From a virus, in the IMG/VR virus record IMGVR_UViG_3300044949_001291, positions 1-22,908 of that record: 22,908 nucleotides of DNA, one strand, 5' to 3'. Shown here piece by piece: positions 11,587 through 17,589 of this stretch. Each line of letters begins with the position of its first letter. The stretch's first letter is position 1. A program made the translations under genes and the position numbers. A model generated the notes under the pieces. It searched no databases and had not been told where the DNA came from. It worked only from the letters and a program-made list of their open reading frames with translations.

Positions 11587-12099
11587 TCAAATTTCTATAT
11601 CGGTTGTAGATTCGATATGACGGAATTTTGGATTATCTTTTGTTCTTTCCTTTATCATTGCCGAAGCCTTCTCGTCAATGTGGTTCTTGACTCTTTCTCT
11701 GACATCGTTTAAATCATCAAGATGAGTCTCCCATGCTCTTGGGTTGTGTACTTGAACAAGTTTTTTATATGCTCTTTCCTTTGCCTCTCCAGTAACATGG
11801 AGAAGAACATCAAACAAATCTCTTCTTCTGGTGCTTCCATCTTCTTCGTCGGTGGTGAGTTCCTTGTGAAGATTATCAAAATGTTTTGGATCTTCTCCCA
11901 TCAATGTATCAAGATAAGAATCTAATTCTTTCTTGTACATTCCATGCGCTACAGAATCATCCACTTGAATGTTTGGAAGTTCATCACGCATGAATTGCAA
12001 AAATTGACCCATTGGGTGTGAGTGGTGAGCCGGTGATTTCTTTTGTTCGATTCTTGCCAATTCGTTGGCTTCGATTATGAATTGCTTAAATGATATCAT
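11587..12099 (-). CDS. Late protein with MISFKQFIIE start
   Basis: 170 aa, helical, highly charged, with the late signature MISFKQFIIEA and then AHHSHPMGQFLQF. No family recognised. A late promoter GATAAATA (12105-12112) places the transcript start exactly at the ATG. It leads an operon with 10941-11579 and 10718-10939. Confidence 0.82.
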   Translation of the reverse strand: MISFKQFIIEANELARIEQKKSPAHHSHPMGQFLQFMRDELPNIQVDDSVAHGMYKKELDSYLDTLMGEDPKHFDNLHKELTTDEEDGSTRRRDLFDVLLHVTGEAKERAYKKLVQVHNPRAWETHLDDLNDVRERVKNHIDEKASAMIKERTKDNPKFRHIESTTDIEI

Positions 12100-12104
12100 A
12101 CCAA

Positions 12105-12112
12105 TATTTATC
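12105..12112 (-). promoter_or_regulatory. T4-type late promoter, leaderless geometry
   Basis: GATAAATA on the minus strand; predicted start at 12099, the A of the ATG of the 170-aa gene. It overlaps the stop codon region of the cupin gene. Confidence 0.75.
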
Positions 12113-12461
12113 TACCATAATCATCTTCAACTCTTACAATATCATTCTCATCAAAACTTTGGCCGGTTTGAACCTCGACAAAAATTAAATCTTCTTCACC
12201 AATATTTTCAATCCTGTGTTGCATTCCGAGGGGGATGTCCGCATGATCTCCGGGATTGAGAGTCCAGAAAGAGTTGCCGAGGGTGAGTTTACCTTTCCCC
12301 TGAACCACATACCAATGTTCTTGGCGGTAGTGGTGATATTGCAAACTCAACTTGCCCTTTGGCTTTACGGTAATAATTTTTACTTTTGTCTTGGGTTCTT
12401 CTGCCAAAACTTTGTATGATCCCCAAGGTCTGATTCCGACTTCATGTTGTGTTTCACTCAT
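12108..12461 (-). CDS. Cupin, mannose-6-phosphate isomerase/ManC C-terminal type
   Basis: 117 aa from the ATG at 12461. An in-frame ATG at 12497 is rejected because it lies upstream of the late promoter. RPWGSY at the start, then YHHYRQEHWYVVQG, IPLGMQHRIENIGEEDLIFVEVQ and DDIVRVEDDYGR follow the C-terminal cupin of AlgA/ManC (GDP-mannose pyrophosphorylase/phosphomannose isomerase) closely. The histidines and glutamate of the first motif fit a cupin metal site. Only the isomerase-type domain is present. A role in sugar metabolism or modification of virion glycans is possible; the late promoter favours a late function. Confidence 0.88.
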   Translation of the reverse strand: MSETQHEVGIRPWGSYKVLAEEPKTKVKIITVKPKGKLSLQYHHYRQEHWYVVQGKGKLTLGNSFWTLNPGDHADIPLGMQHRIENIGEEDLIFVEVQTGQSFDENDIVRVEDDYGR

Positions 12462-12466
12462 AAAAC

Positions 12467-12474
12467 TATTTATG
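12467..12474 (-). promoter_or_regulatory. T4-type late promoter, leaderless geometry
   Basis: CATAAATA on the minus strand, predicted start at 12461, the A of the cupin ATG. A divergent early promoter begins only 11 bp to the right. Confidence 0.7.
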
Positions 12475-12484
12475 TCGGTATTCC

Positions 12485-12512
12485 TTGACTCCCCCAATCC
12501 CCGTGCTATACT
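12485..12512 (+). promoter_or_regulatory. Sigma70-type promoter, leaderless geometry
   Basis: TTGACT (12485-12490), 16-bp spacer, TATACT (12507-12512), 6 nt to the ATG at 12519. Confidence 0.85.
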
Positions 12513-12518
12513 CTGGGC

Positions 12519-12755
12519 ATGAACAGCAATGAGATCAACGAACTACAGGCCGAAATCGTCAGCCTCAATGAGAAGATCAAGGTCATGCGTGGCCTTCTGT
12601 GGGAGTGGAATCCCACCTCTGACAATGTGTGGGAGTACTACCGCCTGCACCAAGTGGGTGAGACGAGCGCTGACTACGCCGATTGGACGGAGGATGAAAT
12701 GGATATGCCTCTGTTCGATCAGGATGATGACCGGGACTTCATGGAGCGACTGTAA
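12519..12755 (+). CDS. Small acidic coiled-coil protein
   Basis: 78 aa. N-terminal heptad-like stretch (INELQAEIVSLNEKIKVMRGLL, residues about 5-26), then tryptophan-rich and acidic C-terminal half ending DDDRDFMERL. No family recognised. Leaderless start. The stop overlaps the next ATG (TAATG), so the two are coupled. First gene of the second early region. Confidence 0.78.
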   Translation: MNSNEINELQAEIVSLNEKIKVMRGLLWEWNPTSDNVWEYYRLHQVGETSADYADWTEDEMDMPLFDQDDDRDFMERL

Positions 12756-13003
12756 TGGATACTCCTGCACCGTTTGTCTATAAGACCTTCATTGCCGAAT
12801 GCCATGAGTATGGTAACGGCGAACGATGTGTAAAAATTTACCACAAAAACTTGACCATCTACAATCCTGCCAAAGCTCAAATTCATAGTCCTGTGATGGC
12901 ATTTAAGTTTGCAAATTGGATGGTTAAAGCATCCGAGTGGATCGGTGAGCAGCAAGTATACAAGGCAGCAAAAAAGAATACTATTCAACCTTCAAACGAT
13001 TGA
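12755..13003 (+). CDS. Hypothetical protein, coupled
   Basis: 82 aa, slightly basic, soluble, no recognised family. The ATG shares its A with the upstream TAA. GC content is lower than in the first early region, in keeping with the rest of this block. A tryptophan-containing amphipathic stretch lies at FKFANWMVKASEWIGEQQVY (about 49-68). Confidence 0.72.
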   Translation: MDTPAPFVYKTFIAECHEYGNGERCVKIYHKNLTIYNPAKAQIHSPVMAFKFANWMVKASEWIGEQQVYKAAKKNTIQPSND

Positions 13004-13032
13004 GTTGACTAACATCTAACTGGAGATATACT

Positions 13033-13305
13033 ATGCCTACGATGACCAAGACCAAGAAAGAAACCAAGTACCACTACTACTTCAACTACAACCGTGGAAA
13101 TTATTTTCAGATTTCTAACGGACTGGAAAAGCGTTACCCGAAGATGTTCTATGGTTCGGGAACTCACTTGACAAAGAACGCTTTTGATGTACACTTCTAC
13201 TGCACCGCGAAGGAATACAAGCGTATCGTTGCTTGCGCTCGTCGTCGGTACGGTAAAATCAAGAGCATCACTCGTTACACCCACAAAGAATACCTCGGAG
13301 ACTAA
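13033..13305 (+). CDS. Hypothetical basic, tyrosine-rich protein
   Basis: 90 aa, strongly basic with many tyrosines (KYHYYFNYNRGNYF near 12-25) and arginines (ACARRRYGKIKSITRY near 66-82). Such composition fits nucleic-acid binding but no family is recognised. GGAG 10 nt upstream of the ATG is the Shine-Dalgarno. A K/T-rich N-terminal tail (MPTMTKTKKETK) is shared in style with the genes at 13307, 13516, 14153 and 14467. Confidence 0.75.
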   Translation: MPTMTKTKKETKYHYYFNYNRGNYFQISNGLEKRYPKMFYGSGTHLTKNAFDVHFYCTAKEYKRIVACARRRYGKIKSITRYTHKEYLGD

Positions 13306-13306
13306 T

Positions 13307-13498
13307 ATGGCTACCAAGAATAAAAACAAGAAGATCGTTGTGAAGAGCATTTCTGTTACGGACGCGATTGACGAGATCATTGCACTCGTTGATGATTTGG
13401 CCTCTGAAGTTCAGAGTGGAGACATTAATCCAAATCAGATCTCGGAAAAGCTTTACCAGATCTCGGATGATCTCGGTGATTTGGCTAACGCAATCTAA
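13307..13498 (+). CDS. Small helical protein with basic N-terminal tail
   Basis: 63 aa. Basic tail MATKNKNKK, then an acidic helical body (VTDAIDEIIALVDDLASEV, then ISEKLYQISDDLGDLANAI). The second half resembles the C-terminal half of the protein at 14153 (a SxDIxxxxIxEALxDISYKMGDAFDTL-like pattern), so the two are probably paralogues. ATG two nt after the previous stop, with GGAG in the end of that gene. Confidence 0.78.
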   Translation: MATKNKNKKIVVKSISVTDAIDEIIALVDDLASEVQSGDINPNQISEKLYQISDDLGDLANAI

Positions 13499-13515
13499 TA
13501 CAAAAGGAAAACAAC

Positions 13516-13683
13516 ATGGCTACGAAAAAGAATAACACCAAGACCGATTCTGATACCAACACCAAGATTCTCAGACTTTTTGGAGATGTGGCATTTGTTG
13601 CTACGATGGTTACCTGTGCAATCACTTTGATGCTCTTTGCGATTACAATTGCTCAGAAGATCACTATTACGGTTGGTAAGTAA
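13516..13683 (+). CDS. Small membrane protein with basic N-terminal tail
   Basis: 55 aa. Hydrophilic K/T/N-rich tail (MATKKNNTKTDSDTNTK), then one membrane segment (residues about 24-47, VAFVATMVTCAITLMLFAITIA) and a short end KITITVGK. Shine-Dalgarno AAAGGAAA 8 nt upstream. No family recognised; the shape is that of a small inner-membrane peptide. It is too short for usual gene-calling limits but the start, Shine-Dalgarno and operon position support it. Confidence 0.75.
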   Translation: MATKKNNTKTDSDTNTKILRLFGDVAFVATMVTCAITLMLFAITIAQKITITVGK

Positions 13684-13697
13684 TATAAGGAATTGTG

Positions 13698-13916
13698 ATG
13701 AGTACTCGTAATGACCGTGAACAGATGATTGCGGCTGGAACCACTACGGTTGAGGCTGAACTGGCTTTTGTCGAGAATAAGTTGCAGCAGGCTATCCGTG
13801 AGCGTGACGAGGCACGGAGGGAAGTTTGCGAATGGGAACACCATTGGGATAAGACCTCATCCGAACAGTACTATGCAGACAAGCGTGGCTGGGACTGTTT
13901 CAAAGATAACGCTTGA
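13698..13916 (+). CDS. ERDEAR/GWDCFK family coiled-coil protein 3
   Basis: 72 aa. Coiled coil with RERDEARREVCEWEHHW (about 35-51) and a C-terminal KRGWDCFKDNA. Both conserved cysteines are present. No gene is overlapped downstream, and the FKENGK cassette has become FKDNA, losing the Shine-Dalgarno; the TGA instead lies in the TTGACA of the next promoter. This contrast helps to separate protein-level from DNA-level conservation: GWDCFK is kept, the SD-coding tail is not. Confidence 0.82.
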   Translation: MSTRNDREQMIAAGTTTVEAELAFVENKLQQAIRERDEARREVCEWEHHWDKTSSEQYYADKRGWDCFKDNA

Positions 13917-13941
13917 CAACACCAATAGACTGTGCTATACT
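13913..13941 (+). promoter_or_regulatory. Sigma70-type promoter fused to stop codon, with leader
   Basis: TTGACA (13913-13918), 17-bp spacer, TATACT (13936-13941). The transcript has a short leader containing AAGGAG before the ATG at 13966, so it is not leaderless. Confidence 0.83.
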
Positions 13942-13965
13942 ATACCAACAACAAGGAGACTGACA

Positions 13966-14106
13966 ATGCTTGACTGTGACACGCTGGCTGAACTTGCCGA
14001 CATGTACAAGGAAAAGTACAACCGTTTGCTTGAGACGAATAACCGTCTTGAGGAAATGCTTGATGCGGCAAACGAGAAGATCGAAATTCTTACCAACAAG
14101 GCTTGA
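13966..14106 (+). CDS. Small coiled-coil protein
   Basis: 46 aa, nearly all one predicted coiled coil (LAELADMYKEKYNRLLETNN, then RLEEMLDAANEKIEIL). No family recognised; it is short for a functional unit and may associate with other coiled-coil products of this region. Clear Shine-Dalgarno AAGGAG. The stop codon is again inside the TTGACA of the next promoter. Confidence 0.75.
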   Translation: MLDCDTLAELADMYKEKYNRLLETNNRLEEMLDAANEKIEILTNKA

Positions 14107-14131
14107 CACCCGCACCCCTAACTGTTACACT
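14103..14131 (+). promoter_or_regulatory. Sigma70-type promoter fused to stop codon
   Basis: TTGACA (14103-14108), 17-bp spacer, TACACT (14126-14131). The spacer carries CCGCACCCCTAACTG, also present in the promoter at 3017 and in the decayed copy at 3222. Confidence 0.8.
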
Positions 14132-14152
14132 ACACCAACAAGGAGAACAACA

Positions 14153-14449
14153 ATGGCTAAGACCGCAACCAAGACCAAGAATATCACCGTTCATTCCGAT
14201 GAGATCGTTACCGTTCACTCTGATGACCTTTACAAGATCGCAAAGACGATGGAAGGTCTGTTCAAGAAAATGAATGATCTTGACAACAAAATCTCGTCCC
14301 GAGACATCAGTGGTCGTGATATTGAAGAGGCGCTTTCTGACATCTCATACAAGATGGGCGATGCGTTTGACACTCTCAAGACCATCCTCATTCAGAATGA
14401 AATCGTCAGCGGACCTTCCTACCCCCTCACTCTTCCCAAGAAGGCTTGA
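14153..14449 (+). CDS. Helical protein with basic tail
   Basis: 98 aa. K/T-rich tail MAKTATKTKN, a repeated ITVHSDEIVTVHSDDLYKIA (about 11-30), then a helical region with ISSRDISGRDIEEALSDISY (about 48-67). The last part resembles the gene at 13307. Shine-Dalgarno AAGGAG with the leader ACAAGGAGAACAACA, copied almost exactly before the genes at 14467 and 14800. No family recognised. Confidence 0.78.
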   Translation: MAKTATKTKNITVHSDEIVTVHSDDLYKIAKTMEGLFKKMNDLDNKISSRDISGRDIEEALSDISYKMGDAFDTLKTILIQNEIVSGPSYPLTLPKKA

Positions 14450-14466
14450 TAACAAGGAGAACAACA

Positions 14467-14778
14467 ATGACTAAGACCAAGAAGAAGACCAAGAAGAAGA
14501 TCAAGCGCAATACCAAGACAGAGAAATTGCGTATGACGGCAGAGAATCGTCGCCCCAAGGGTGTGACTGTTACTGTGAGAGGACAATACGAGGTGGAGAT
14601 TGTTCCTTCATACGACTCCATGATGAATCGGCGCATGGCGGGTGTTCGTGCTGACTATTGGGGTGATCCTGATGATCCCGCTGCACCGACTGTCTATATG
14701 GACAATCCACGGGACTTGCGAATCCTTGCCGAGGCTCTGAACAGGGCAGCGGAATGGATGGAGTGTGTGGACGAGTAA
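14467..14778 (+). CDS. Hypothetical protein with very basic tail
   Basis: 103 aa. The first 20 residues are mostly K, T and R; after them comes a soluble domain with VTVTVRGQYEVEIVPSYDS and a helical end RDLRILAEALNRAAEWMEC. The tail may bind nucleic acid or be a low-complexity expansion (the codons are repeated AAGACCAAGAAG units). No family recognised. Same Shine-Dalgarno leader as its neighbours. Confidence 0.76.
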   Translation: MTKTKKKTKKKIKRNTKTEKLRMTAENRRPKGVTVTVRGQYEVEIVPSYDSMMNRRMAGVRADYWGDPDDPAAPTVYMDNPRDLRILAEALNRAAEWMECVDE

Positions 14779-14799
14779 CCAGCAACAAGGAGAATAACA

Positions 14800-15153
14800 A
14801 TGACTAATCACAACAAGATCGCAGCAGATGAGTTTTGCAACACCACGCACACTTCACCGATTGAGGCTTATGTCGCCAATCGAATCTATGAGTTGGAGAC
14901 GCAGGTGAATCGGCTGAAGCAGGAGCGGGATGAAGCCCGTGCAGCCATTGAGAAGCCTGCACAGAAAGCAAGCAAGTTCCGCAACCTGACTCAACAGGTC
15001 AACGATGTGCTTGACCTTACCCGTGGATATGACCCCAACTCTCTTGTGGGACGGATGGCTGCCCTTTTGGAGCAGACCACCTTCTACAAGGATCTCTACT
15101 ACAACACCCTGACTCCCGCACAGCGTGAGAACCCTGTGCCTCCAAAGGAGTAA
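14800..15153 (+). CDS. ERDEAR-containing coiled-coil protein (no GWDC)
   Basis: 117 aa. Coiled coil at about 28-55 with YELETQVNRLKQERDEARAA, then a helical C-terminus ending PVPPKE. It has ERDEAR but lacks the conserved cysteine after it and the GWDCFK end, so it is a diverged family member. Its last codons CCAAAGGAGTAA supply the Shine-Dalgarno for the GTG at 15159. Confidence 0.78.
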   Translation: MTNHNKIAADEFCNTTHTSPIEAYVANRIYELETQVNRLKQERDEARAAIEKPAQKASKFRNLTQQVNDVLDLTRGYDPNSLVGRMAALLEQTTFYKDLYYNTLTPAQRENPVPPKE

Positions 15154-15158
15154 ATCAA

Positions 15159-15383
15159 GTGAACGAACACGATGCCATCGCAAGGATCAAGAGACTGTCT
15201 CACAGCATCAACTGTGCCGATGAAATCGCAGAAGTGATTGAGCGGCTAATCAAGGAGCGTGATGAGGCAAGGCAGCAAGTTAGAGACATTATTCAACGCA
15301 AGGAAGCACAAATGTTGTCCATCATTGAGGAAGGTAACGGGGTGGCGAGGGTTCTGGACTGCTACAAGGAGGACTGCAAGTGA
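15159..15383 (+). CDS. ERDEAR family protein with altered C-terminus
   Basis: 74 aa. IERLIKERDEARQQV in the coiled coil (about 27-41); the end is RVLDCYKEDCK in place of RGWDCFKEDGK, so the cysteine of GWDC is kept but the ERDEAR-linked cysteine is not. GTG start, 8 nt after AAAGGAG. The end again carries AAGGAGG followed by a GTGA overlap with the gene at 15380. Confidence 0.78.
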   Translation: MNEHDAIARIKRLSHSINCADEIAEVIERLIKERDEARQQVRDIIQRKEAQMLSIIEEGNGVARVLDCYKEDCK

Positions 15384-15502
15384 GCGACAATTTTGGAATC
15401 GGAGTAATTGTCGGCATCGTCCTGACGATGCTGTGTTGCCTCGCAGGAATCGGACTAAACGTGCTGTTTCCAAGACGCCAGAATAAGGAAGGTCAGCCGT
15501 GA
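15380..15502 (+). CDS. Tiny membrane protein
   Basis: 40 aa: short polar start, one membrane segment (about residues 6-30, IGVIVGIVLTMLCCLAGIGL), then a basic tail PRRQNKEGQP. It overlaps both neighbours by GTGA (15380-15383 and 15499-15502), and AAGGAAGG near its end is the ribosome binding site for the next gene. The double overlap is strong support that this very short frame is real. Confidence 0.8.
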   Translation: MSDNFGIGVIVGIVLTMLCCLAGIGLNVLFPRRQNKEGQP

Positions 15503-15834
15503 TAAACGACACCCCACGCACCGACGCAGCAGAAACAAACTGGTGGAGTGAGGACGGTCTGCGGTCGGCGTTCATTGTTCGTGCAGAGTTTGCCCGTGAA
15601 CTTGAACGCGAGATGGAACAACTCCGCAAAGAGCGGGATGAGGTAAGGCGGCTTCTGAAGGCTGTCGTAGACATGGTGCGGGACAACATGGCTCCCGATG
15701 CCACGCACCCGAAGCACCTGTGCGACTTCATCAACCGCCCCGACATCGCCATGTGCAAGGTGTGCGAGGATTGGACGGATGCAATGGTGATGTGCTACCC
15801 CGATGATTTTCAGGACGAGGAGGACGGCAAGTGA
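15499..15834 (+). CDS. TPRTDA-type phage protein with coiled coil
   Basis: 111 aa. N-terminal NDTPRTDAAE, a motif I recall from many small phage proteins, a coiled coil with LEREMEQLRKERDEVRRLL (about 35-53), then a C-terminal domain with CKVC and a later C (about 92-102), perhaps a metal site. A divergent relative of the ERDEAR family, with ERDEVR and no GWDC. Ends QDEEDGK with GAGGAGG feeding the GTG of the next gene. Function unknown. Confidence 0.8.
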   Translation: MINDTPRTDAAETNWWSEDGLRSAFIVRAEFARELEREMEQLRKERDEVRRLLKAVVDMVRDNMAPDATHPKHLCDFINRPDIAMCKVCEDWTDAMVMCYPDDFQDEEDGK

Positions 15835-16202
15835 CCCCACACACTCTCAACATCTTGCTTGGGCTTTCCACAGTCGGATTCGTCGTGGTGTTCTTGCTCT
15901 ACGTGATTCACTTGTATGACACCAAGTGGAAACTCTTGAGCAAGGACAACAAGATTCGTCATCTTGAATCCGAGTTGCGCCACTACAGCAGTCTCTACTT
16001 TTCGGGATGTGCTTGCAAGAAGAACCACGCACACACCGAGGAAGCGGAGAGCAAGCCCAATGAGAAGCCCAGCAGCGGATGGTTCTCGTCCCTGTTGAAG
16101 ATGGGTGTCTTGGCAGCGATTGTTTACCTTGCCTACACCATCTATAAGAAGTATGGGAAGCGGTCAAAGCCCGTTCCCGTCACAGCAGAAGTCATCAACT
16201 GA
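15831..16202 (+). CDS. Membrane protein with two segments
   Basis: 123 aa. Membrane segments at about 7-27 (ILLGLSTVGFVVVFLLYVI) and about 86-104 (LLKMGVLAAIVYLAYTIY), joined by a basic, partly coiled region with a CxC pair and a proline/serine stretch. Short basic tail. GTG start in a GTGA overlap. No family recognised. It may be an envelope-acting early protein. Confidence 0.78.
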   Translation: MTPHTLNILLGLSTVGFVVVFLLYVIHLYDTKWKLLSKDNKIRHLESELRHYSSLYFSGCACKKNHAHTEEAESKPNEKPSSGWFSSLLKMGVLAAIVYLAYTIYKKYGKRSKPVPVTAEVIN

Positions 16203-16222
16203 AACACAGAAAGGAGAAAGCC

Positions 16223-16324
16223 ATGAATAACTTTTGGAAGTACATCAAAACCGTAGCCATCGTCATGGGAGTGTCCATGATGGCATACTACGGCTACCAG
16301 CAGATCCGCAAGATGTTTGCTTGA
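16223..16324 (+). CDS. Tiny membrane peptide
   Basis: 33 aa, basic N-terminus, one predicted membrane segment (KTVAIVMGVSMMAYYGY, about 9-25) and a basic end QQIRKM. A good Shine-Dalgarno (AAAGGAG, 8 nt upstream) and its place at the end of the operon support it. The stop codon sits in a TTGACA, but no good -10 follows. Confidence 0.65.
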   Translation: MNNFWKYIKTVAIVMGVSMMAYYGYQQIRKMFA

Positions 16325-16363
16325 CATAAAAAATTTGATTGTAAAAAGTAACTGCAATCACAC

Positions 16364-16393
16364 GAAGAAGACGACCGATTAGTCGTCTTCTTC
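16364..16393. terminator. Bidirectional hairpin between converging genes
   Basis: GAAGAAGACGAC (16364-16375) pairs perfectly with GTCGTCTTCTTC (16382-16393) around CGATTA. The right arm is the coding sequence for the acidic end (DEEDD) of the minus-strand gene. No strong T-run on either strand, so it may stop transcription only partly. Confidence 0.65.
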
Positions 16394-16828
16394 ATCTTCG
16401 TCAAATGTATTCCAAGCCTTTACACCAAGTCGATCAAACATTTTTTGATATATGCGGTGTTTAGTTTCTGACGGAGTTGAATATGTGAACAATGGAGTTA
16501 CCCCGGTTTTAGTTTTTTGTGTCTGTACAAAATGATTAAGATGGTCAAAAACTTTAATTGCAGGATTTAAAACATTATTGGTTGGGCGCTTAATCGGTCT
16601 GGAAACATAACCACCTCTAGTAAACATAACATCCCATGAATTATTTCCGTTATGTGTAAAACTGGTCACGATTTCATCGTGATTAATTAAATTGCCCTCT
16701 TTATCTTTTGGAGTGTGTTTATAGTTAATCACATGATCCTCATCTGTCTCCACTAAATCAGGATGAGTTAACTCATGAGTTTTATTGGGGCGGAATATTT
16801 CAGAAAGATATTGCTTAAATGTTTTCAT
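16379..16828 (-). CDS. Late protein with MKTFKQYLSE start
   Basis: 149 aa. Late signature MKTFKQYLSEIFRP, a basic, H-rich middle, and an acidic end FDEDEEDD. No family recognised; residues 55-75 (HNGNNSWDVMFTRGG) suggest a small beta-strand domain. An in-frame ATG at 16855 lies upstream of the late promoter and is rejected. It is the only late gene inside the second early block and points against its neighbours, so it looks like an insertion into that block. Confidence 0.83.
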   Translation of the reverse strand: MKTFKQYLSEIFRPNKTHELTHPDLVETDEDHVINYKHTPKDKEGNLINHDEIVTSFTHNGNNSWDVMFTRGGYVSRPIKRPTNNVLNPAIKVFDHLNHFVQTQKTKTGVTPLFTYSTPSETKHRIYQKMFDRLGVKAWNTFDEDEEDD

Positions 16829-16836
16829 GACATCAA

Positions 16837-16844
16837 TATTTATA
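16837..16844 (-). promoter_or_regulatory. T4-type late promoter (exact consensus)
   Basis: TATAAATA on the minus strand. Predicted start at 16831 gives a 3-nt leader before the ATG at 16828. The early plus-strand -35 begins 2 bp away at 16846, so the two promoters cannot be occupied at once. Confidence 0.85.
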
Positions 16845-16845
16845 C

Positions 16846-16874
16846 TTGACAGCACACCATTTACCTGCTATACT
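16846..16874 (+). promoter_or_regulatory. Sigma70-type promoter with leader
   Basis: TTGACA (16846-16851), 17-bp spacer, TATACT (16869-16874), then a short leader with AAGGAG before the ATG at 16896. Confidence 0.85.
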
Positions 16875-16895
16875 ATACAAACAAGGAGACACACA

Positions 16896-17072
16896 ATGGA
16901 TGACATTGATCCCAAGACCGAACGAGAACTGGTTGTGGATGCTTTGGAAAACGTTTTGAGTGACCTGTGGTACGAGGAAACACCACAATATGATCACGAA
17001 ACTTATCCAGAAGAATTTCGGAAGTTCTGTGAGAGTGTCCTGTATTCGGTATTGAAGAAAGGTGTAAAGTGA
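16896..17072 (+). CDS. Small acidic protein
   Basis: 58 aa, helical and acidic, no recognised family. The ATG has a good Shine-Dalgarno and follows its promoter; an in-frame ATG at 16785 lies upstream of the promoter and is rejected. The end KKGVK-stop codes AAAGGTG and overlaps the next gene through GTGA (17069-17072). Confidence 0.78.
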   Translation: MDDIDPKTERELVVDALENVLSDLWYEETPQYDHETYPEEFRKFCESVLYSVLKKGVK

Positions 17073-17374
17073 ACGACAAGCAAGACATTGTTGAGCAACT
17101 TCGGTTGTGGTCTGAACAGTTGAAATCATTGTCAAGATGGACATCGGGCAAACTGAAGTTTCCACAGAGGATCACATTGATTGGTGAAGCAGCCGATGAG
17201 ATCGAACAACTCCGCAAGGAGCGTGACGAGGCGAGGCGTTCTTGCTGTGAGTACGCAGCGATTGTTGATGGAGCAGACACCACGAAAGGAATGGAGAGCG
17301 GACGTTTCTATAAGATTGCTATGAACTACATGAAGGATCGTGGCTGGGACTGCTTCAAGGAGAACGGAAAGTGA
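17069..17374 (+). CDS. ERDEAR/GWDCFK family coiled-coil protein 4
   Basis: 101 aa. IEQLRKERDEARRSCCEYAA (about 46-65) is the coiled-coil core with the conserved cysteine, and DRGWDCFKENGK is the C-terminus. It is close to member 1 (3249) in the same order of motifs, including RSCCEYAA against RLCCERAA. GTG start in a GTGA overlap; AAGGAG in its end feeds the next GTG. Confidence 0.85.
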   Translation: MNDKQDIVEQLRLWSEQLKSLSRWTSGKLKFPQRITLIGEAADEIEQLRKERDEARRSCCEYAAIVDGADTTKGMESGRFYKIAMNYMKDRGWDCFKENGK

Positions 17375-17589
17375 CCGAATACAAATGGGAAAAACTCAAA
17401 GGCAAGCGACTACTGCTGACTGACAGGATCACAAGAATTCAACGCAGCGAATGGACGCTGCTTGAAATCTCCCCAAACGGCAAGGTGGGGAAGTTCCGCA
17501 ACGAACTCGCAGACACCAGTTTTTGGAATGACCTTGATGATCTCGTCGTGATGGATGTGCTTCCACCAAACAAGGAGGACGGCAAGTGA
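17371..17589 (+). CDS. Small beta-rich protein
   Basis: 72 aa. WTLLEISPNGKVGKF near 28-42 followed by SFWNDLDDLVVMDVLP resembles a pattern I recall from small phage proteins (W-x-LEISPSGxYxKL, then FW), probably a small beta-barrel; the family role is not known to me. Ends NKEDGK, with AAGGAGG feeding the next GTG, although it has neither ERDEAR nor GWDC. Confidence 0.78.
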   Translation: MTEYKWEKLKGKRLLLTDRITRIQRSEWTLLEISPNGKVGKFRNELADTSFWNDLDDLVVMDVLPPNKEDGK

